Source: Ignavibacteria bacterium
GTDB lineage: Bacteria; Bacteroidota; Ignavibacteria; Ignavibacteriales; Melioribacteraceae
NCBI GenBank assembly: GCA_027347545.1
Contig: DAIEQT010000273.1
Location: 1 to 5,853 of the forward strand
Direction: 5' to 3'
DNA: 5,853 nucleotides
The translations under genes were made by a program, and so were the position numbers. The notes below the pieces were generated by a model. The model saw only the letters and a program-made list of their open reading frames with translations. It ran no database searches and was not told the DNA's origin. Positions within the stretch are counted from its first letter, which is position 1; each line of letters starts with the position of its first letter. Shown piece after piece: positions 5,180 through 5,853 of the stretch.

Positions 5180-5853
5180 TTAAAGTTCTATTTCGTCGCC
5201 AAATTTCATTACAATGCACTGTTTACCTACTGCTTCAACTTTCTTCTTAAACTCCATCGGATCAGCTTCAATTACTGAGAAAGTATTGTAGTGCATCGGT
5301 ATAGCAGTTTTAGGATTTGCTAGTTCAACCGCTTTTACAGCATCTGTAATACCCATTGTAAAATTATCACCAATTGGAAGAAGCATATAATCGAGAGGCG
5401 TCATTTCACCAATCAATTTCATATCGTAAAATAATCCAGTATCACCGGTGTGGTAAATACTCTTTCCTTCAATGGTCAGAATCACTCCCGATGGTTCTCC
5501 GGCATAATAATTATCGGGCGTCATAGAGCCGTGATGCGCGATTGTTAATTTAACTCTGCCAAACTCGAACAAGTGAGAACCGCCAATATGCATATTATGA
5601 GCGTTAAAACCCTTTGCAGCAACATAATTTGCTAACTCATTCAAACAAATAAAAAGTGAACCGCATCTCTTTGCAATCTTAAAAGCATCGCCTAAATGAT
5701 CTCCGTGTCCGTGTGTAATTATGATGTAATCCGCGCGAACATCGTCAGACTTAGCGGGCGAAGTTGGATTCCCATCCAAAAATGGATCAATTAGAATAAC
5801 TTTGCCGTTAGCTGTTGTTATTTGAAACGCTGAATGTGAAAAATATTTCAGCT
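5180..5853 (-). CDS. UPF0173-family metal-dependent hydrolase (MBL fold), nearly complete
   Basis: This is a metallo-beta-lactamase-fold protein of the YtkL/UPF0173 type. The physiological substrate of the family is unknown. Translating to the window edge (first full codon CTG at 5851-5849) gives 'LKYFSHSAFQITTANGKVI' and then 'LIDPFLDGNP', the usual N-terminus. Only about two codons (probably Met-Lys) are missing and the total is about 225 residues, normal for the family. The TTG at 5779 is an internal Leu codon, not the start. In the visible numbering the metal ligands are 'THGHGDH' (46-52: His47, His49, Asp51, His52), 'HHGS' (106-109), 'YHTGDTG' (133-139) with Asp137, and 'IPMHYNTF' (184-191) with His187. 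All key residues are present, so the enzyme should be active and cytosolic. It precedes parA by 17 bp and may share its transcript. A link to chromosome segregation is not implied. Confidence 0.92.
   Translation of the reverse strand, partial: LKYFSHSAFQITTANGKVILIDPFLDGNPTSPAKSDDVRADYIIITHGHGDHLGDAFKIAKRCGSLFICLNELANYVAAKGFNAHNMHIGGSHLFEFGRVKLTIAHHGSMTPDNYYAGEPSGVILTIEGKSIYHTGDTGLFYDMKLIGEMTPLDYMLLPIGDNFTMGITDAVKAVELANPKTAIPMHYNTFSVIEADPMEFKKKVEAVGKQCIVMKFGDEIEL

Noticed and set aside
5180..5779. A hydrolase gene starting at 5779
   Set aside because: The codon there is TTG for a conserved Leu in 'DPFLDGNP'. The frame continues to the window edge with family N-terminal sequence (HSAF, ILIDPF), so the true start is outside by about two codons.

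Overview
The window is AT-rich, densely packed bacterial chromosome. It most likely comes from the Bacteroidota/Chlorobiota/Ignavibacteriota (FCB) group. Three things point there: a parA-parB-DUF5683 gene order, few recognisable Shine-Dalgarno sites, and one intergenic promoter that fits the Bacteroidota consensus (TTTG-N20-TAnnTTTG). The exact phylum is inferred, not shown.

Right half (minus strand, read from 5853 down to 2218). A nearly complete UPF0173-type metallo-beta-lactamase-fold hydrolase is followed after 17 bp by parA. parB begins with a GTG directly abutting the parA stop codon. Next come a DUF5683 envelope-type protein and a zinc-ribbon/Yip1-like membrane protein. The spacing suggests one transcript. 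ParA and ParB are intact and form the chromosome-partitioning pair. The DUF5683 gene is damaged: an in-frame TAA at 3065-3067 cuts the domain, yet the same frame continues with clearly conserved domain sequence to a stop 4 bp before the next gene.

Middle (plus strand, 1301-2236). A complete Ppx/GppA-family exopolyphosphatase/pppGpp phosphohydrolase gene is the only gene on the plus strand. It converges on the Yip1-like gene with a 19-bp coding overlap. It diverges from a second minus-strand cluster across only 36 bp.

Left part (minus strand, 1264 down to 1). A four-pass membrane protein of unknown function, a 90-residue unknown soluble protein and aroQ (type II 3-dehydroquinate dehydratase) overlap one another. 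aroQ is truncated: it stops after 92 residues instead of about 145, losing the part that carries the catalytic His and the C-terminal Arg. Just downstream, behind its own Bacteroidota-type promoter, a HicB-family antitoxin gene starts and runs off the window. A hicA toxin may lie beyond the edge.

I see no RNA gene, CRISPR array, insertion sequence or long repeat, and no gene-free stretch over 300 bp. The window is mostly housekeeping. The unusual points are two broken conserved genes within 3.3 kb and the aroQ/hicB junction. I found no convincing new system.
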